Shown here one piece after another: positions 8,258-16,182 of a stretch of DNA of 64,000 nt; position 1 is the stretch's first letter; each line of letters begins with the position of its first letter. The translations under genes were made by a program, and so were the position numbers. The notes below the pieces were generated by a model, which saw only the letters and a list, made by a program, of their open reading frames with translations, was not told the origin of the DNA and did not search any database. Location: NCBI RefSeq assembly GCF_039652555.1, contig NZ_JBDJAF010000003.1, positions 62,001 to 126,000 on the forward strand. Reading direction: 5' to 3'. The DNA is from Parafrigoribacterium mesophilum. GTDB lineage: Bacteria; Actinomycetota; Actinomycetes; Actinomycetales; Microbacteriaceae.

Positions 8258-9987
8258 GCTGCTTCCTCCGCGGTGAGCTGAGATGCGACAATCTCAGCGT
8301 AGGTTTCCGAATCCTCCAGCAGCTGCGCGTGCGTTCCGCTGCCCACGAGTGCGCCGCCCTCGAGCACGATGATCTGGTCGGCGTCCATGATGGTGGAGAC
8401 TCGCTGGGCGACGATGATCATGGTCGCTGTGCTTCGGTACTTCTTCAGCGCCAGGCGCAGCCTGGCGTCGGTGGCGCTGTCCAGCGCGGAAAACGAGTCG
8501 TCGAAGATGTAGATCTCGGGCTGTTTGACCAGCGCTCTGGCGATCGCGAGCCGCTGCCGCTGCCCGCCAGAGACGTTTGTGCCGCCCTGAGCGATCTCGG
8601 CATCCAACCCGCCCTCCATCTCCTCAACGAAGCCCTTGGCCTGCGCGATCCGCAGCGCCTCCCACAGTTCGTCCTCCGTGGCATCCGGTTTGCCGTAGCG
8701 CAGATTGCTGGCGACCGTGCCGGCGAACAGGTAGGGCTTTTGCGGCACCAGGCCGATGCGGCTCCACAGCGTGTCCGGGTCCAGTTCGCGTACGCCAACG
8801 CCGTCGACGAACACCGACCCGCCTGTGGCGTCGAACAGTCTCGGCAGCAGGTTCATCAGCGTGGTTTTGCCCGCGCCGGTGCTGCCGATAATCGCCGTGG
8901 TCTGCCCGCTGCGCACGGCGAAGCTCACGTTGCGCAGCACCGGCTGCTCCGCCTTCGGGTAGGAGAAGGTCACGTCGACGAATTCGACGGTGCCGTCCTC
9001 CTGAAGCGTCGTGACGCCGTGGTCGGGCATCCGCACCGAGGTCTCGGTTTGAAGCACCTCGCCGATCCGGTCGGCACTGACCGCGGCGCGCGGCAGCATC
9101 ACGCCCATGAAGGTGGCCATCATCACGGCCATGAGGATTTGCAGCAGGTAGCTGAGGTAGGCGACCAGGGCGCCGACCTGCATCTCGCCGGACTCGACCC
9201 GCAGCCCGCCGAACCAGATCACCGCGACGCTCGATACGTTGAGCACGAGCATGACGATGGGGAACATCATCGCGAACAGCCGTCCGGCGCCCAGCGAGGT
9301 CTCGGTCAGTTCCGCGTTGGCCGTGGCGAACCGGGTGGTCTCGATGTTCTCGCGGACGAACGCGCGAATCACGCGGATGCCGGTGAGCTGTTCGCGCAGC
9401 ACCCGGTTGACGGTGTCAATTCGTTTTTGCATGAGCCGGAACAGCGGCACCATCCGGGAGATGATCAGCCCGATCGAGATCAACAGCACCGGAACGCTGA
9501 CCGCCATCAGCCAGGACAGTCCGATGTCCTGCTGCATGGCCATGATCACTCCGCCGATCGCCAGGATCGGCGCCGCGACGAACAGCGTGCAGGTCATCAG
9601 CACGACCATCTGCACCTGCTGCACGTCGTTGGTGGTGCGGGTGATCAGCGAGGGCGCCCCGAACTGGGACACCTCCCGCTCGGAGAATTCGCTCACCCGG
9701 TGGAAGATCGCGCCGCGCAGGTCGCGGCCCAGCGACATCGACGCCTTCGCGCCGTAGTAGACGGCAGCAATCGCGCAGCCGATTTGGGCCAACGTGATGG
9801 CCAGCATGATTGTGCCGACCATCATGATATGACCGACATCGCCCTTGGCGATGCCGTTGTCGATGATGTCGGCGACGAGGGTGGGCAGATACAGCGACGC
9901 GATGGACTGTGCGGCTTGGAACAGCGCGACCGCGACGAGCAGTTTCGCGTGCGGCTTCAGATAACGGCGAAGGATGCGTAGCAGCAT
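8254..9987 (-). CDS. ABC exporter half-transporter with degenerate ATPase site
   Basis: 577 aa with six membrane segments (about 15–310) and a nucleotide-binding domain with Walker A GSTGAGKTTL and canonical signature VSGGQRQ. The catalytic glutamate after Walker B is replaced by Asp497 (IFDDSFSALD) and the switch histidine by Gln528 (VAQRVST). These two substitutions together mark the non-hydrolysing half of asymmetric heterodimeric exporters, so the gene is not simply damaged. It lies 8 bp downstream of the TetR regulator and is coupled to the catalytic subunit, forming a three-gene operon. Export of a toxic compound that also induces the regulator is the likely role (inference). Confidence 0.92.
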   Translation of the reverse strand: MLLRILRRYLKPHAKLLVAVALFQAAQSIASLYLPTLVADIIDNGIAKGDVGHIMMVGTIMLAITLAQIGCAIAAVYYGAKASMSLGRDLRGAIFHRVSEFSEREVSQFGAPSLITRTTNDVQQVQMVVLMTCTLFVAAPILAIGGVIMAMQQDIGLSWLMAVSVPVLLISIGLIISRMVPLFRLMQKRIDTVNRVLREQLTGIRVIRAFVRENIETTRFATANAELTETSLGAGRLFAMMFPIVMLVLNVSSVAVIWFGGLRVESGEMQVGALVAYLSYLLQILMAVMMATFMGVMLPRAAVSADRIGEVLQTETSVRMPDHGVTTLQEDGTVEFVDVTFSYPKAEQPVLRNVSFAVRSGQTTAIIGSTGAGKTTLMNLLPRLFDATGGSVFVDGVGVRELDPDTLWSRIGLVPQKPYLFAGTVASNLRYGKPDATEDELWEALRIAQAKGFVEEMEGGLDAEIAQGGTNVSGGQRQRLAIARALVKQPEIYIFDDSFSALDSATDARLRLALKKYRSTATMIIVAQRVSTIMDADQIIVLEGGALVGSGTHAQLLEDSETYAEIVASQLTAEEAA

Positions 9988-9995
9988 GGGTGTCC

Positions 9996-10595
9996 CTAAA
10001 GGTGAGGTTCGGGTGTTGATTTTTGGCCGACGATCCCGTACATGACCATCTCGGTCAGCTCGTCTGCCGTGTAGTACTCGCCGTCGTTGAACGGCGGCAG
10101 CGAGGACGCGAAGCAGATCCAGCGCAGCAGCTTGGCGGCGCGGTCCGGCGGGATGTTCAGGTGTTCCAGGTCGGGTTCGAACACGCCGGAGAACGCTGCG
10201 GCGATGTTCTTCTTGTCGTGTTCACTGCGCGGGTGCGGATGCTCGCCGAGGATCGACACCATCCGGAACACGCCGCGGAACCGCGCCTGCAGGATGACGA
10301 CGGCCGCCCGGATTCTGTCCTCCAAAGCCAGGTCGGGATTGATCTCGGTGAGCGGCTGCCGGATCGGGGACGATTCCAGGTACCGGTCGACGGCGGCACG
10401 GATCAGGCTCTCCTTGTCGCCGAAGGCGCGAAAGATGGTGCCCTCTGCCACCCCGGCGGCGTCGGCGATCTGCCGGGAGGTCACGTCGGCGCCATGGTCC
10501 AGCAGCAGCGGGATCACCGCGTCGATGATCATGGCGCGGCGTTCGTCCACGGCGAGTGGGCTGGCCCGAAGTACACGGGGCGGTGTCGAAGTCAC
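9996..10595 (-). CDS. TetR-family repressor of the ABC exporter
   Basis: 199 aa. The N-terminal helix-turn-helix (about 20–65; TSRQIADAAGVAEGTIFRAF) is typical TetR, followed by an all-helical ligand-binding domain without diagnostic motifs. It is the first gene of the operon with the two exporter subunits. A perfect 22-bp palindrome ends 13 bp upstream of its start codon, the usual arrangement for autorepression with ligand-induced release. Regulation of the exporter by its substrate is inferred from context. The ATG/GTG choice at the very N-terminus is not critical because the HTH begins about 20 residues in. Confidence 0.9.
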   Translation of the reverse strand: MTSTPPRVLRASPLAVDERRAMIIDAVIPLLLDHGADVTSRQIADAAGVAEGTIFRAFGDKESLIRAAVDRYLESSPIRQPLTEINPDLALEDRIRAAVVILQARFRGVFRMVSILGEHPHPRSEHDKKNIAAAFSGVFEPDLEHLNIPPDRAAKLLRWICFASSLPPFNDGEYYTADELTEMVMYGIVGQKSTPEPHL

Positions 10596-10607
10596 CAGAA
10601 AACTATA

Positions 10608-10629
10608 ACTGAGTGAGTACTCACTCAGT
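10608..10629. promoter_or_regulatory. Perfect 22-bp palindrome, probable TetR operator
   Basis: The half-site ACTGAGTGAGT is followed directly by its exact reverse complement, giving an uninterrupted 22-bp dyad. It lies 13 bp upstream of the TetR start codon. The GAGTGAGTACTCACTC core is of the kind bound by many actinobacterial TetR repressors. It also covers the stop codon of the upstream Clp-N gene (10627–10625), so a promoter for the exporter operon must lie within or just before that gene's 3' end. Confidence 0.8.
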
Positions 10630-11146
10630 CAAGTTGTTTCTCAAATTTTTCCGCGCTGCTTCGTTCCGTGCGTACGCGCCGCGCCAGTGCCGACGGGTCG
10701 ATGCCCGCGAGCGCGAGAGCGCGCGGCACGGTGCCCAGTTCGGCGCCCAGAATGCCCAGCAGCAGATCCGTGCCCACCCGCACGTGGTGTTCCGCGTGCC
10801 CGATCGCGGCTCCTCGGCGGATCGCCTCGTTCGCCGAGGTGCCCAACCCCAGCGGCGCGGCGCCCTCGGTCCCGGCAGCCGGCATCCGTTCGCGTAGTTC
10901 GACTCCGGCGTAGGCCAGCGCCTCGCGCCGTTCCTGTTGCAGCAGGGCATCGAGGCGTTCCCGGTCCAGGCCCTCCTCAATCAACAGCCTGCCGCACTCT
11001 GTGGTCGTTCTGGAGGCCAGTGCCAACAGCAGGTGTTCGGCTTCGACGGTCTTCGAGCCCCTCTTGCGTGCTTCTTGACGGGCGATCTGGAACGTGCGAT
11101 TGCTCGTCTCGCCGACGAAGTGCTCCGGAGTCGTGATGGTCATCAT
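10625..11146 (-). CDS. Clp N-domain protein (ClpC/ClpA-type double repeat, no ATPase)
   Basis: 173 aa. Two Clp_N-type repeats are visible: TFQIARQEARKRGSKTVEAE followed by HLLLAL (about 18–45), and AAIGHAEHHVRVGTDLLLGI (about 112–131). In ClpC/ClpA this domain binds substrates and adaptors. Here it stands alone, without AAA+ modules, so it could be an adaptor, inhibitor or sensor; the role is not known. Two adjacent ATG codons (11146 and 11143) are possible starts, and the first overlaps the stop of the HTH gene (ATGA), so the two proteins are coupled. Confidence 0.82.
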   Translation of the reverse strand: MMTITTPEHFVGETSNRTFQIARQEARKRGSKTVEAEHLLLALASRTTTECGRLLIEEGLDRERLDALLQQERREALAYAGVELRERMPAAGTEGAAPLGLGTSANEAIRRGAAIGHAEHHVRVGTDLLLGILGAELGTVPRALALAGIDPSALARRVRTERSSAEKFEKQLD

Positions 11147-11376
11147 CCACGCGTCCGCAGTTCCAGGCCGGCAGCGATGAGCCGCTGCCCGTGCTTCTTG
11201 TGCACCGCCTGCCGGGTCACCCCGAGCGCCTCCGCCGTTTGCGACCAGGACCAGCCGCTGCGCATGGCGCGTTCGACCTCCGCGTCTTCCAGCTGGTCGG
11301 CGAGTTTGCGCAACGCGACGACGGCGGCCAAGCCGTCCGCGGGGCCGCCCAGGGGCGGAATCTGTACGGCGTCCAT
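11143..11376 (-). CDS. Small helix-turn-helix protein paired with the Clp-N protein
   Basis: 77 aa from the ATG at 11376 (MDAVQIPPLGG). An in-frame TTG at 11412 is possible but lies inside an inverted repeat that looks like an operator. The centre (SWSQTAEALGVTRQAVHKKH, about 43–62) is a clear helix-turn-helix with the spacing of Fis/sigma-4-type domains. A helical stretch (AVVALRKLADQLEDAEVERA) precedes it and may dimerise. Coupling to the Clp-N gene suggests that the partner controls its stability or activity, in the way ClpC handles CtsR (inference by analogy). Confidence 0.78.
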   Translation of the reverse strand: MDAVQIPPLGGPADGLAAVVALRKLADQLEDAEVERAMRSGWSWSQTAEALGVTRQAVHKKHGQRLIAAGLELRTRG

Positions 11377-11403
11377 GGCGGAAACGTTAGATCGTGTTAC
11401 CTG

Positions 11404-11419
11404 ACTTGGCAACCCAAGT
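11404..11419. promoter_or_regulatory. Inverted repeat upstream of the HTH/Clp-N pair
   Basis: ACTTGG and CCAAGT are separated by 4 bp. The repeat lies 27 bp upstream of the preferred ATG of the HTH gene, in the 51-bp gap after pcaC. It is a candidate autoregulatory site for the small HTH protein. Six-base arms are short, so this is suggestive only. Confidence 0.4.
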
Positions 11420-11427
11420 TGCTTATC

Positions 11428-11832
11428 TCACAGCGTCTTCGGAGGCGGACCCTCTGAAAAGACCTTCTGCGCCACGGCGAACGCCGAGTTGGCTGCCGGG
11501 ACGCCGCAGTAGATTCCCACCTGAAGCAGCACCTCGCTGATCTCGGCGCGGCTGAGTCCGTTGGTCTGGGCGGCCCGCAGGTGCATGGCCAACTCGTCGA
11601 AGTGCCCGTGGGCGACCAGTGCGGTCAGGGTGATGGCGCTGCGCATTCTGCGGTCGAGGCCGGGTCTGGTCCAGATCTCACCCCAGGCGTAGCGGGTGAT
11701 CAGGTCTTGGAAGTCCGCGGTGGTCTCGTCGAGCTTCGCGTTCGCCCTGTCCACGTGTTCGTCTCCGAGCACGGCACGGCGTACCGCCATGCCGTCGTCG
11801 TGTGCTTCCCGTTCGGTGCGGTCTTTTCTCAT
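11428..11832 (-). CDS. pcaC: 4-carboxymuconolactone decarboxylase
   Basis: 134 aa, the usual length of PcaC. The ATG at 11832 overlaps the pcaD stop (ATGA). The fold signature is present: RRAVLGDEHVDRA near the N-terminus, then ITRYAWGEIWTRPGLDRR and GHFDELAMHLRAA, and finally EVLLQVGIYCGVPAANSAF. The enzyme decarboxylates gamma-carboxymuconolactone to beta-ketoadipate enol-lactone in protocatechuate degradation. It is the last gene of the pca operon. In many actinomycetes pcaC is fused to pcaD (pcaL); here the two are separate but overlapping. Confidence 0.93.
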   Translation of the reverse strand: MRKDRTEREAHDDGMAVRRAVLGDEHVDRANAKLDETTADFQDLITRYAWGEIWTRPGLDRRMRSAITLTALVAHGHFDELAMHLRAAQTNGLSRAEISEVLLQVGIYCGVPAANSAFAVAQKVFSEGPPPKTL

Positions 11833-12602
11833 GACCCTTCCTTTCCGAGGAACCCGGCGAGCGCGTACGCCACCGCCTCCGGCTGTTCGACCGGCGGCAG
11901 ATGGGCGGCGCCCGGGATCACGGCCGCGCTGCCGGTGCGTACGCGGCCAGCCACGTACTCGGCGTCGGCGGCGGAGATCACCTGATCGTACTCGCCGTAG
12001 TACATCCTGGTTGGGCTCGCGATCGAGCCCAGGGCGCTGCGGAAGTCTGCCAGGGCGAGGGCCTGGCAGCACAACGCATAGCTTTCATCGTCGGTGTCGC
12101 TGAGCGCGATGAGCAGGGCGCTGGCGCGGTCCGGATGCCGCTGGATGAACCCGGGCGCGAACCATCGTTTCGCTGACCCGTCGACGAGCGCCGGTGTGCC
12201 CTGGGTGCGGATGACCTCGGCCCGCTCGTTCCAGGCCTGCGCCGATCCGATTTTCGCTGTGGAGCACATCACGGCGAGGCGCCGCAGCCGATCGGGGTGG
12301 TGGATGGCCAGGGCGAATCCGACTTGGCCGCCGAGCGACACTCCGGCATAGTCGAAGGCGTCGATGCCTGCCGCGTCGGCGAGGGCGATGACACCGTCGG
12401 CGAGCTCTTCCACCGTGAAGGCGGAACCGGCCGCCGGCGACGCGCCATGGCCCGGCAGGTCCCAGGCGAGCATCCGGAACGACGGTTCCAGCAGCACCGC
12501 GGTGGGTTGCCACAGCGCCGTCGGGGTACCGAGGGACGGGCCGAGGATCAGCGCGGGGCCGTGTCCACCCAGTTCGGTGCCGACGATGCTGGGTACGCTC
12601 AC
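11829..12602 (-). CDS. pcaD: 3-oxoadipate enol-lactonase
   Basis: 257 aa, an alpha/beta hydrolase. The triad is visible as Ser89 in GVSLGG, Asp206 in GEYDQVIS and His234 in AAHLPP; the oxyanion region PSLGTPTALW and the LAWDLPGHGAS strand are typical of PcaD. It hydrolyses beta-ketoadipate enol-lactone to beta-ketoadipate. The GTG start at 12602 overlaps the pcaB stop (GTGA), and its own stop overlaps the pcaC start, so it sits in the middle of a coupled run. Confidence 0.92.
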   Translation of the reverse strand: MSVPSIVGTELGGHGPALILGPSLGTPTALWQPTAVLLEPSFRMLAWDLPGHGASPAAGSAFTVEELADGVIALADAAGIDAFDYAGVSLGGQVGFALAIHHPDRLRRLAVMCSTAKIGSAQAWNERAEVIRTQGTPALVDGSAKRWFAPGFIQRHPDRASALLIALSDTDDESYALCCQALALADFRSALGSIASPTRMYYGEYDQVISAADAEYVAGRVRTGSAAVIPGAAHLPPVEQPEAVAYALAGFLGKEGS

Positions 12603-13978
12603 TTCTGACGTCCTTCCGCTGCCTCACGCAGCACTGCGTCGATGATCTGGTCCGCGGCGCCCAGATAGTTGGCAGGGTTCAGCGCCCGTTCCAGTTGGGG
12701 GTCGGTGACCTGTGCCATCGCCGGTTCTGCCCTCAGTGCCGCGGGCAGGTCGTCACCGCCCGCCGAGACCAGCTCCTGCAGTCGCGCCCTGCCGATCACC
12801 GGGCCGAACTCGAGCATGAGCCGCTCGCTGATGACGAGCGGGCCGGCCTCATCCAGCCGGGCGCGCATCGCCGCGGCGTCGACGATGAGGCCCGACGTCA
12901 GTTCCGCGGTGAGCCGGCTTGCTCCGCCGACCAGCCTGATCAGTTCGCGGAAAGCCTGCCATTCGGCGTGCCAGGCCCCGGGCGGCCGTTCGTCGACGGT
13001 GATCGCGCTGCGATGGAGTTCGGCGGCCAGCGACGGGGAACGCCGCGCGGCGGAGGCGATCAGCACGCTCAGCACCGGGTTGTGTTTCTGCGGCATGGCC
13101 GAGGACACTCCGCGGCCCGGAGCGGACGGCTCGGCCAGTTCGGCGACTTCCGGCCTGGACAGCAGCAGCACGTTGCCGGCAATCGTGCCCAGCGCGTCCG
13201 ACAGTGTGGCCAGGTCGTCGCCGAGCGTCGTGATCGGCGCTCGGTGGGTCTGCCACGGCACTTCGGGGGCCGCCAGACCGAGGGAGAGTGCCATCCGGCG
13301 GGCGATGTCCATTCCGGCCCCGGTGCCGGCGACCACCTCGAACGAGGCCAGGGTTCCGCCTGCGCCGCCCCACTGCACCGGCAGGTGTGCGCCTGCCAGG
13401 GCGCGCCGGGCGCCGACCAGTCCGTGCAGCCAGCCGGCGGTCTTCACGCCGAACGTCGTCGGGACGCCGTGTTGAGTGAGGGTGCGCGACACCATCGCCG
13501 TTGCACGATGGCGATCGGCCAGCGTCGCGAGCGCGTCGATCGCCGCGTCGACATCGTGAAGGATGCCGGTCTTGGCGCGGCTGGCGACGAGCATCAGCGC
13601 GGTATCGAGGATGTCCTGACTCGTGGCGCCGCGGTGCACCCAGGCTCCGGCACCCGAATCGATGGCGGTGACGGCCTTCCGCAGGTCGCCGACGAGCGGG
13701 ATCACCGGGTTGCCGCCGCCGGCCGCGCGCGTGGCGAGGTCCGCCGGGTCGAATCTGGTGCCTGCGATCGCCGACCGCAGCGCGTTCGGGGCGGTCTCGG
13801 GTGCCAGTGCGAGGGCCGTGTAGGCCTCCACCAGCGCCACCTCGACATCGAGGATCGCGCTCAGTACCGCGCGGTCGCCCGTGGCACGGGCGACCGGAGT
13901 TCCCGCCCACGATGGGGCCAACAGGCCGTAGTCGGCGTCGGGCCCCTCAATAGGCAAGGAAGACGGTCTCCTGGTCAC
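12599..13978 (-). CDS. pcaB: 3-carboxy-cis,cis-muconate cycloisomerase
   Basis: 459 aa of the fumarase/aspartase superfamily. The signature loop GRGVSSAMPQKHNPVLSVL carries the catalytic Ser and the substrate-binding MPQKxNP motif; HRGATSQDILDTA and RTLTQHGVPTTFG are the other two conserved regions. It lactonises beta-carboxymuconate made by PcaHG. The annotated GTG at 13978 lies 32 bp inside the pcaG 3' end; a TTG at 13957 would shorten the overlap and is an alternative. The next gene, pcaD, is coupled by a 4-bp overlap. Confidence 0.93.
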   Translation of the reverse strand: MTRRPSSLPIEGPDADYGLLAPSWAGTPVARATGDRAVLSAILDVEVALVEAYTALALAPETAPNALRSAIAGTRFDPADLATRAAGGGNPVIPLVGDLRKAVTAIDSGAGAWVHRGATSQDILDTALMLVASRAKTGILHDVDAAIDALATLADRHRATAMVSRTLTQHGVPTTFGVKTAGWLHGLVGARRALAGAHLPVQWGGAGGTLASFEVVAGTGAGMDIARRMALSLGLAAPEVPWQTHRAPITTLGDDLATLSDALGTIAGNVLLLSRPEVAELAEPSAPGRGVSSAMPQKHNPVLSVLIASAARRSPSLAAELHRSAITVDERPPGAWHAEWQAFRELIRLVGGASRLTAELTSGLIVDAAAMRARLDEAGPLVISERLMLEFGPVIGRARLQELVSAGGDDLPAALRAEPAMAQVTDPQLERALNPANYLGAADQIIDAVLREAAEGRQK

Positions 13979-14492
13979 CTTGCAGATGGATGTCGTGACG
14001 CAGTGAGCCGTCCGCCTCCCGAGTCGCGATCAGAGTGCTCCGTCGCTCGGGCGCCACGGCGCTCAGCAGGCTGTCGGTGCCGCCGTCCGCCGCTTCCGGC
14101 ACGTAGATCCGGGTGTGCAGTTTGTGCATGAGGCCCCGCGCGAAGACGACCACGGCGAAGAACGGCAGGGAGCCGTCCACTCCCGCCGGCTCCACGGTGG
14201 TGAACTGGTAGCGCCCGGTGGCGTCGGTGGGAGTGCGGCCGAAGCCGGTGAAGGTGTATCCGTCACGGTTGATCGAGCCGGGCTCCTGGGAGATCGAGCC
14301 CTGTTCGTCGGCTTGCCAGATCTCCACGATGGCGTCGGGGATGCCGTCGCCGGCGCCGTCGAACACGGTCCCGTGCAGTCGCAGTGCGCCGGGGGTGATG
14401 CGGTCGACCAATTGCGACCCGCCCTCGTAGGGAAGGGAGTACCCGTAGAACGGGCCGATGGTCTGCTCCGGTGTCTGAATGAACTGGCTCAC
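13947..14492 (-). CDS. pcaG: Protocatechuate 3,4-dioxygenase alpha subunit
   Basis: 181 aa from a GTG at 14492 that overlaps the pcaH stop (GTGA). The start TPEQTIGPFYGYSLPYEGG is characteristic of PcaG, followed by the beta-sandwich core (LHGTVFDGAGDGIPDAIVEI, then WQAD) and LMHKLHTRIYVPEA. The alpha subunit lacks the iron ligands, which are supplied by PcaH, but shapes the active site. Together they cleave protocatechuate between its hydroxyls with molecular oxygen. The frame extends well upstream of 14492 without a plausible start, because it runs antiparallel to nothing but pcaH in another frame. Confidence 0.94.
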   Translation of the reverse strand: MSQFIQTPEQTIGPFYGYSLPYEGGSQLVDRITPGALRLHGTVFDGAGDGIPDAIVEIWQADEQGSISQEPGSINRDGYTFTGFGRTPTDATGRYQFTTVEPAGVDGSLPFFAVVVFARGLMHKLHTRIYVPEAADGGTDSLLSAVAPERRSTLIATREADGSLRHDIHLQGDQETVFLAY

Positions 14493-15280
14493 GCGTCGCC
14501 ACCTTCCGGTTCGGTCCAGGTTCTCTGCGACCCGGTCAGCACAATGTTCCAACGGTACCCCAGCGCCCACTCGGGGGAACTGACGCTGTGGTCGTACTGT
14601 CCCACCAATCTCTCCCGGGCCTTCGGGTCGAGGATGGACTGGAAGATCGGGTCGAGCGGGAACAGCGGGTCGCCCGGGAAGTACATCTGGGTGATGATGC
14701 GCTGTGTGAACGCACTGCCGAAAACAGAGAAGTGGATGTGCGCCGGTCGCCAGGCATTGCGATGATTGCGCCACGGGTAGGCGCCTGGCTTGGTCGTCAG
14801 GAAGCGGTACACGCCGTTGTCGTCGGTGATGCAGCGGCCCGTTCCGCTGAAGTTGGGGTCCAACGGGGCGGGATGCTGGTCGCGCTTGTGCGGGTACCGC
14901 CCTGCGGAGTTGGCATGCCAGACCTCCACGAGCTGATGGCGCACCGGATGTCCGTCGCCGTCGAGCACCTGCCCGGTGACGACAATGCGCTGGCCGAGCG
15001 GCTCGCCGTCGCGTTGAATGGTGAGGTCTGACTCCACCTCCGCCACGTCCCGGTGACCAAACGCGGGCGAGAACAACTCGATGGTTTCAGGATCCACGTG
15101 GTATGGGTCCTTGGTGGGGTGCCGGAGGATGCTGCTGCGGTACGGCGGGAAGTCCGCGTCTGGCTGCAACTGCTCGGCCGCGCCCGACTCGCGAGCCGAA
15201 CGGTAGTCGGCTTGGCGGGCTTGGATTTCGGCGGAAATGTCTTCTTGGGTCGGCGTCGTCGCCGCAGTGGGGAGGGTCAC
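14489..15280 (-). CDS. pcaH: Protocatechuate 3,4-dioxygenase beta subunit
   Basis: 263 aa from a GTG at 15280. The four non-haem Fe(III) ligands are present with the spacing known for PcaH (39, 13 and 2 residues): Tyr129 (SAGRYPHK), Tyr168 (GAYPWRN), His181 and His183 (PAHIHF). It is the first structural gene of the operon pcaH–G–B–D–C, in which every junction from here on overlaps. An IclR-type regulator gene lies 50 bp upstream on the same strand, so the operon promoter is either in that short gap or upstream of the regulator. No pcaI, pcaJ or pcaF gene for the last steps is in the window. Confidence 0.95.
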   Translation of the reverse strand: MTLPTAATTPTQEDISAEIQARQADYRSARESGAAEQLQPDADFPPYRSSILRHPTKDPYHVDPETIELFSPAFGHRDVAEVESDLTIQRDGEPLGQRIVVTGQVLDGDGHPVRHQLVEVWHANSAGRYPHKRDQHPAPLDPNFSGTGRCITDDNGVYRFLTTKPGAYPWRNHRNAWRPAHIHFSVFGSAFTQRIITQMYFPGDPLFPLDPIFQSILDPKARERLVGQYDHSVSSPEWALGYRWNIVLTGSQRTWTEPEGGDA

Positions 15281-15330
15281 GCCCCAAGGGTCACAGCAAC
15301 GTGCCGACGGCGGCAAGAGCAAATTACCGG

Positions 15331-16080
15331 CTAGTGAAAATCGCGTCGTCCGACGAGGGCCTTCGCGATGCCGGCTGCCGCATCCTTGAGCAGCGGCACG
15401 CTGCGCCGCGGGTCGAATCTGGCCAGGTGCGTCACCAATCCCACCGCGGCGTACGGCGGCCCCTCGCCGACGAAGATCGGAACCGCCAGCGAGGTGTTCC
15501 CCAGAGTCATCTCCTGGTTGGTCAGGCTGTACCCGGTGCGTTTGGTCACCTCCAGCTCGGCGCGCACCGCCTTTTCGGTCGTCAGTGAATACGCGGTGGG
15601 CTGCGCGAGCGGATGCGAGAAGAACTCTTCGAGGAACGCCTCGCTCTGGAACGCCAGCAGCGCCCTGCCGACTCCGGTGGTGTGCAACGGCAACCGGCCG
15701 CCCATCCTGCTGATGGTCGGCACGGAGTGCGGTCCCACCAACCGGGCGACGTAGAGCGCATCCAGTCCCTCGCGTACCGCGAGGTGCACGTTCTCGCGGG
15801 TCGCCTCGTACAGCGTGAGCAGGTACGGGAGTGTCGTCTCCCGGAAGTGGAAACTGATCCCGGCCAGCTCGCCCCGCTCCCACAGCGCCGTGCCGATGAC
15901 GTAGCGGGAGCCGTGCCGCTCGAGCAGTCCTTCGGCGACGAGGCCGCGAATGATGCGGTGCGTGGTCGCCATCGGCAGTGTGGTGCGCGTGACTAGCTCC
16001 GTGAGCGTCAGCGCGTCATGGTCGGCGTCGAACGCCCGCAGCACCCGGGCGACCCGCGTGATCATCGATTCGCCGGTCAT
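15331..16080 (-). CDS. IclR-family regulator of the pca genes
   Basis: 249 aa from the ATG at 16080 (MTGESMITRVARVL). The N-terminal winged helix (LTELVTRTTLPMATTHRIIR) and the C-terminal GAF-like effector domain (ISRMGGRLPLHTTGVGRALL) follow the IclR layout. PcaR/PobR-type members respond to protocatechuate or beta-ketoadipate and activate or repress pca genes; the position just before pcaH makes this the likely role. The 102 bp to the divergent oxidoreductase gene would hold its promoter. Confidence 0.9.
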   Translation of the reverse strand: MTGESMITRVARVLRAFDADHDALTLTELVTRTTLPMATTHRIIRGLVAEGLLERHGSRYVIGTALWERGELAGISFHFRETTLPYLLTLYEATRENVHLAVREGLDALYVARLVGPHSVPTISRMGGRLPLHTTGVGRALLAFQSEAFLEEFFSHPLAQPTAYSLTTEKAVRAELEVTKRTGYSLTNQEMTLGNTSLAVPIFVGEGPPYAAVGLVTHLARFDPRRSVPLLKDAAAGIAKALVGRRDFH

Positions 16081-16182
16081 CGCTGGCTCCGTCCGTGGCG
16101 GGCGTGATGCTGCACGACACCATGTTATCGACGCGGTCGCCGGTGCCGAAACTAAACTCGTTCCAAGGCACAAGGAGACCAG

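Noticed and set aside
8329..9981. A 550-codon plus-strand frame opposite the ABC exporter gene
   Set aside because: Antisense artefact of GC-rich coding DNA; the minus-strand product has all ABC motifs.
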